From Thermomonas flagellata (GTDB lineage Bacteria > Pseudomonadota > Gammaproteobacteria > Xanthomonadales > Xanthomonadaceae), in contig NZ_JAJOZK010000003.1 in NCBI RefSeq assembly GCF_022419185.1, forward strand, positions 1-64,000: 64,000 bases of DNA. Reading direction: 5' to 3'. A program made the translations under genes and the position numbers. Under the pieces are notes generated by a model. It had not been told where the DNA came from. It saw nothing but the letters and a program-made list of their open reading frames with translations, and ran no database searches. Of the stretch, positions 59,632-64,000 are shown piece by piece (within the stretch, counting starts at the first letter, position 1; the number at the start of each line of letters is the position of its first letter).

Positions 59632-60366
59632 TTACTTGACCGCGCCCAGTTCGACCTGCAGCGCGATCGCCTGCTGGTTCAGCTGCTCGTTCTGCGCGCC
59701 CACGCCCTTGCCCGGCGGGATCACGACTTCCCAGACCGCGCCCTGCTGCATCAGCGGGATGGTTTCCTTCAACGCCGGGATCGGCGCATCGGCCACCTTG
59801 AACGGCGGCGGGGTCTGGACGCCGCTGAGCGGCACCCCGACCGCGCCCAGGAAGCTGCGGAACGCGATCTGCACCTCGCTGTTGGCGGTCGCCTTCGGGC
59901 CGGTGCCGGCCTTGGCCACGCGGTACATGATCCCGCTCGGCAGGGTCACCACGCCCTGCTGGGCCTTGTACTTGGCCACGAAGTCGGCCGACTGCGCCTG
60001 GTTGTCGGCCAGCGCCTTGCGGAACGCCGCCTCCATCTTCTGCTGCACGCGCTGCTGGAAGGCGGTGTAGGCCGCCCCGAGCTGCTGCTCGGTGTAGGCC
60101 GGCTGCTTCTTGGCATAGGCGTCCTGCACCCCGCGCACGACCGCGGCGATGTCCACCGGCTCCTCGGTATTGGCCAGTTCCTGCCCCAGCTGCCAGCCGA
60201 ACGCATAGCCGGCATGCGCCTTGTCATAGGTCGGGGCGGCCGCAGCGGGCGCGGCCGGGGCGGCCTGCTTCGGGGCCGGCGCCGCGGCCGGCTTGGTCTG
60301 CGCCGACGCGATCCCGGCGGTGAGGGTCAGGGCCGCCGCGGCGACCGCAAGCACGCGAAACTTCAT
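59632..60366 (-). CDS. FKBP-type (Mip/FkpA-like) periplasmic protein with degenerate PPIase domain
   Basis: A 244-residue exported protein: signal peptide (1-22, GIASA), Ala/Pro-rich linker, an FKBP_N dimerisation/helical domain (YAFGWQLGQELANTEEPVD to about 130) and a C-terminal FKBP-like domain. The active-site residues of Mip/FkpA are not where expected: GTxFDSS is replaced by GVPLSGVQTPPP, the I-W platform by PIPALKET, and YG by VGAQ. It may be a chaperone that lost proline isomerase activity (inference). Confidence 0.85.
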   Translation of the reverse strand: MKFRVLAVAAAALTLTAGIASAQTKPAAAPAPKQAAPAAPAAAAPTYDKAHAGYAFGWQLGQELANTEEPVDIAAVVRGVQDAYAKKQPAYTEQQLGAAYTAFQQRVQQKMEAAFRKALADNQAQSADFVAKYKAQQGVVTLPSGIMYRVAKAGTGPKATANSEVQIAFRSFLGAVGVPLSGVQTPPPFKVADAPIPALKETIPLMQQGAVWEVVIPPGKGVGAQNEQLNQQAIALQVELGAVK

Positions 60367-60572
60367 CCACTACCTCGCTTTGCTCAAAATGAGGGGCGGC
60401 TGCGCCGCCCTGGACCGCCAGGGCCTGCGCCCCGATGGCATCGATGGATCGCCTGCCGGCCTGCCGGCATGACGCGCTAGGATAGTCGCCGAGGGGCTTA
60501 ATCGCCACTGAGGCCATGCTGGGACAGGCCCCGCGGCGGAAAGTTCCCGCCCACCTGCCGACTGCCGACCCC

Positions 60573-61352
<780 letters not shown>

Positions 61353-61360
61353 GCACGGCG

Positions 61361-61720
61361 ATGGCGATGGCCTGCCGCGATTGCGGATGCCGCGCGCCGG
61401 AGGGTGCGCCGGCGCATGCGATCCTCGCCGCGCTGGCGGTGGACGACCTCGACGCCGCGCTGCGCCTGGGCTTGCTCGAAGCGGCCCCGTGCGCCGGCTG
61501 CGCGCCCGCCTGCCGGGAGCGACTGCAGGCGGCGCGCGACGCACGCCTGCGCGCGCTTGCCGCACGCGCACGCCACCGCGCCCGAGTGGCCCGGCTGGCG
61601 CGCCTGCAGGCCGAGCGCGAGGCTGTCCGACGCGCGCCGGCGAGCCCCGGCGCGCTGCCGCCCGCCGCGGCCGCGGCCCTCGCCCGCGCGCTGGAGAAGG
61701 CGCGCCAGCGCCGGCCATGA
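61361..61720 (+). CDS. Cys-containing hypothetical protein coupled to nth
   Basis: A 119-residue protein, family not recognised. The N-terminal half has six cysteines in CRDCGC, CAGC and PAC patterns (positions 5-51), suggesting a metal site. The C-terminal half is an Arg/Ala-rich helix (about 55-119). It starts 8 bp after the enoyl-CoA hydratase stop, and its stop overlaps the nth start (ATGA), so it belongs to a tight three-gene unit. Codon use is typical of neighbours. Confidence 0.7.
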   Translation: MAMACRDCGCRAPEGAPAHAILAALAVDDLDAALRLGLLEAAPCAGCAPACRERLQAARDARLRALAARARHRARVARLARLQAEREAVRRAPASPGALPPAAAAALARALEKARQRRP

Positions 61721-62424
61721 ACCGTCCGTCCACCCGCCGACGCCCGGCCCCCGGCAGCCGCCTCACCCGCGACGAGATCCAGGCGCTGTTCGCCCGCCTG
61801 CGCGCGGCCAACCCGCATCCCACCACCGAGCTGGAGTACACCACCCCGTTCGAGCTGCTGGTGGCGGTGGTGCTGTCGGCGCAGGCCACCGACGTCGGCG
61901 TCAACAAGGCCACCCGCCGCCTGTTCCCGGTCGCCAATACCCCGCAGGCGCTGCTGGCGCTGGGCGAGGAAAAGCTCAAGGGCTACATCAACACGATCGG
62001 CCTGTACAACGCCAAGGCGGCCAACCTCATCGCCCTGTGCAGGCAACTGCTGGAACGCCATGGCGGCGAGGTGCCGCGCACCCGCGAGGCGCTCGAGGCC
62101 CTCCCCGGCGTCGGCCGCAAGACCGCCAACGTGGTGCTCAACACTGCGTTCGGCGAGCCCACCATCGCGGTGGACACCCACATCTTCCGGGTCGCCAACC
62201 GCACCGGGCTCGCCCCGGGCAAGGACGTGCGCACGGTCGAGGACAAACTGGTGAGGCTGGTGCCGGCGGAATTCGCGCGCGACGCCCACCACTGGCTGAT
62301 CCTGCACGGCCGCTACGTCTGCAAGGCGCGCAAGCCGGACTGCCTGCACTGCCCGATCCACGACCTCTGCCGCTGGCCGCACAAGGCCGCACCCGCCGGC
62401 CCGATCCCGCTGCCGCCCGCCTGA
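61717..62424 (+). CDS. nth: Endonuclease III
   Basis: A 235-residue bifunctional DNA glycosylase/AP lyase that removes oxidised pyrimidines. The HhH motif LPGVGRKTANVVL contains catalytic Lys135, Asp153 is in VDTHIFR, and the [4Fe-4S] ligands are Cys202, 209, 212 and 218 (C-x6-C-x2-C-x5-C). The ATG overlaps the stop of the preceding small gene. The N-terminal extension of about 15 residues is basic. Confidence 0.98.
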   Translation: MNRPSTRRRPAPGSRLTRDEIQALFARLRAANPHPTTELEYTTPFELLVAVVLSAQATDVGVNKATRRLFPVANTPQALLALGEEKLKGYINTIGLYNAKAANLIALCRQLLERHGGEVPRTREALEALPGVGRKTANVVLNTAFGEPTIAVDTHIFRVANRTGLAPGKDVRTVEDKLVRLVPAEFARDAHHWLILHGRYVCKARKPDCLHCPIHDLCRWPHKAAPAGPIPLPPA

Positions 62425-62432
62425 GCGCGGCC

Positions 62433-63128
62433 TCAGCGGCCGGCGATCCGCAGCCGCACCTGCGGATCCAGCGCGAGCACGGTGTCGCTGCCGTAGGCGC
62501 GCGCATTCGGCCCGGTCCACTGGCAGTCCTCGCGCGCCTGGCTGGCCTGGAAGCAGACCGGCAGCAGCACCTCCCCGGCGACCGCGCGCCCGGCCACCCG
62601 CTCCGGCAAAAAGCGCCACTGCTGCGCCGCGGCGAGCGCGGCCCGCGCCATCGCGCGGGTGACATCGCCCTGCACCTGGTCCACCGCCACGTCCGCGACC
62701 CGGCCCTCGGCATCGGTCTGCAGGCGCAGCACCACCACCCCGCGCTTGCCCTGGCGGCGCACGTCCGCCGGCAGCTCGGGCAGGGTCAGGTGCGCCGGCG
62801 CCGGGCCGGCGGTCGCCTGCAGGATCTGCGGGGGCGCGCCCGCCGCGCCGGGCCGCGCCAGCACCCGCACGTAGGACTCGCTGGCGACCGGGCGGCCGTC
62901 CTCGCGCGCCGGTTCGAACAGCCAGTGGCGCAGTTCCTGCGCGATGCGGTCCGTCTCCGCGCGGTCCTGCCCGGACAGGGGCTGGAGCGCGCGCAGGCCG
63001 CCGCCGGCATCGAGTTCCACCCGATAGGTATGCACCTGCGCGGCGGCCGGCTGCGTGGCCTGCGCCCATCCCGACAGCAGGCCGCACGCCGCCGCCAGCA
63101 CTGCGATCCGTACCGTCTTGCCGTTCAC
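62433..63128 (-). CDS. Exported TonB-C-like domain protein
   Basis: A 231-residue protein starting with GTG (GGAGG 7 nt upstream) and carrying a signal peptide (VRIAVLAAACGLLSGWAQA). Residues about 110-190 resemble the TonB C-terminal domain (LPADVRRQGKRGVVVLRLQT, then AEGRVADVAVDQ...RAALAAAQQWRF). It lacks the N-terminal membrane anchor and Pro-rich spanner of true TonB, so it is a free periplasmic protein. It converges with nth, 8 bp apart. Function unknown. Confidence 0.75.
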   Translation of the reverse strand: MNGKTVRIAVLAAACGLLSGWAQATQPAAAQVHTYRVELDAGGGLRALQPLSGQDRAETDRIAQELRHWLFEPAREDGRPVASESYVRVLARPGAAGAPPQILQATAGPAPAHLTLPELPADVRRQGKRGVVVLRLQTDAEGRVADVAVDQVQGDVTRAMARAALAAAQQWRFLPERVAGRAVAGEVLLPVCFQASQAREDCQWTGPNARAYGSDTVLALDPQVRLRIAGR

Positions 63129-63314
63129 GCCCCACCTCCGCGCCTAGCACACCAGGATGACGGGACGATGACACGGCATCCGCCGGTGACATGGGTGACA
63201 GGCGTATGACAAACGGGCCTCGGGCCGACCAGCGGTCGGTTTTGGTAGACCAACGGCAAAACCCTGGCAGCCGGCGCGGGAAACCGCGGCATCCCTCAGA
63301 AGCCGCGGCAGCCC

Positions 63315-64000
63315 TCAGTGGTGCACGCCCTCGCGCAGCCACTTGGTCACGATCCACTTCTCGCCGGCGCGCACCGGGCAGCCGGCGTGCAGGGTGCGGG
63401 TCATCGGATGCGGGCGGTCGTAGCTGAAGAACACCGCGTTGCCCTTGACCGCGGCGGCCTCGAAGTGGGCATCGGGGAAGGCGGTGGCGCCGCCGCGCTC
63501 GGGGGTGTTGAGGTACATCACCACAGTCGCGACGCGCTGCCCGCCGCGGCGCAGCAGCACCTCGCTGCCGGGCATGGCCGGATCGAAGTAGTCGTGGTGC
63601 GGGCGGTACTGCGCGCCCACCCCGTAGCGCAGCACCTGCAGGCCTTCACCGTGGTCGAGCGGCCAATCTAGCAGGCGCGCGATGCGCGCCTCGATCCGCG
63701 CGCACAGGGCATTCTCGCCGCGCGCGAAGCCCATGCCCTCGCTGGTGCGGTCCGGGTGGACCATGTCGCCACCGGTCTCCGGCTCGACCGTGGTCGAGCG
63801 CGCCAGGCGCGGCCGTGCCAGCGCGATCAAGGCATCGCACTCGGCGTCCGACAGCAGCCCGCCGAGCACCACCACCCGTGGCAGCTGCAGGCTGGCCAGC
63901 ACCCGGACCTGGCGGTCGCCGGCATCGAGCACGCTGGCGCCGTTGGGCTCGGCCAGCACCGGCACCTTCAGCGGCGGCGGCAGGCCGCGCGCCTGCGATT
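63315..64000 (-). CDS. Prolyl 4-hydroxylase-type 2OG-Fe(II) oxygenase (5' end outside window)
   Basis: At least 228 codons of a P4Hc-domain dioxygenase. Fe(II) ligands are the HxD in YRPHHDYFDP and the distal His in TRTLHAGCPV, with the 2OG-binding Lys in GEKWIVTKW. The frame is open to the window edge (reading SQARGLPPPLKVPVLAEP), so the true start is outside; a GTG at 63965 is an internal possibility. It may hydroxylate proline in a protein or peptide; the target is unknown. Confidence 0.88.
   Translation of the reverse strand, partial: SQARGLPPPLKVPVLAEPNGASVLDAGDRQVRVLASLQLPRVVVLGGLLSDAECDALIALARPRLARSTTVEPETGGDMVHPDRTSEGMGFARGENALCARIEARIARLLDWPLDHGEGLQVLRYGVGAQYRPHHDYFDPAMPGSEVLLRRGGQRVATVVMYLNTPERGGATAFPDAHFEAAAVKGNAVFFSYDRPHPMTRTLHAGCPVRAGEKWIVTKWLREGVHH

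Overview
The window is GC-rich chromosomal DNA from a gammaproteobacterium of the family Xanthomonadaceae (Lysobacter, Luteimonas, Pseudoxanthomonas or a relative; the genus cannot be fixed from sequence alone). The pointers are the gene orders lexA-recA-recX-alaS-csrA and murJ-ribF-ileS-lspA-ispH, a LexA box of the Xanthomonas/Xylella type, and a TonB-receptor-based maltodextrin locus that includes a tryptophan-halogenase-like gene.

Region 1 (about 1-15.7 kb) is a sugar and starch-oligomer catabolic island. It holds KDPG aldolase, a sodium/glucose-type symporter, a TonB-dependent receptor, a pullulanase-type GH13 debranching enzyme, a flavin-dependent halogenase, a GH13 alpha-glucosidase, an SLC45-type MFS sugar permease, a lipoprotein GH13 alpha-amylase and a LacI-family regulator. 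CG-centred imperfect palindromes of the LacI type lie upstream of the receptor gene, in the alpha-glucosidase/permease divergent region and just inside the pullulanase gene, so the locus looks like one regulon. The likely flow is cleavage at the surface, uptake by the receptor, debranching and hydrolysis, import by the permease, and glucose into the Entner-Doudoroff route.

Region 2 (15.7-20.6 kb) has translationally coupled msrB-msrA, then a mobile-element patchwork. Two complete IS3-family elements flank a scrap of a tailed prophage (end of a tail gene, a small membrane gene on the opposite strand, the N-terminus of a tape-measure protein). The second IS3 element has cut off the C-terminus of an IS1595-type transposase. 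Neither IS has a visible target duplication. The patchwork ends at the terminator of a tRNA-Arg gene.

Region 3 (20.5-35.4 kb) carries tRNA-Arg, tRNA-Ser, csrA, alaS, recX, recA, lexA, pncC, a second TonB-dependent receptor, mutS, a DUF937 protein and katG. The LexA box abuts the lexA start codon.

Region 4 (35.4-53 kb) is mostly housekeeping: a peptidoglycan-binding/cysteine-peptidase protein, an Hsp15-like S4 protein, rpsP-rimM-trmD-rplS, ffh, a CcsA/YpjD-like membrane protein, radA, tRNA-Thr, an XRE regulator, ispH-lspA-ileS-ribF-murJ, rpsT, and rplU-rpmA-obg.

Region 5 (53-64 kb) carries uvrA with a thioesterase, two crotonase-fold genes, ArsC-like reductase, 3-mercaptopyruvate sulfurtransferase, a CoA-type Nudix hydrolase, a DUF1289 protein, an FKBP-like protein that has lost its active-site residues, a Cys-containing hypothetical protein coupled to nth, a soluble TonB-C-like protein, and a prolyl-4-hydroxylase-type oxygenase that runs off the end. 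No CRISPR array, rRNA or riboswitch was seen.
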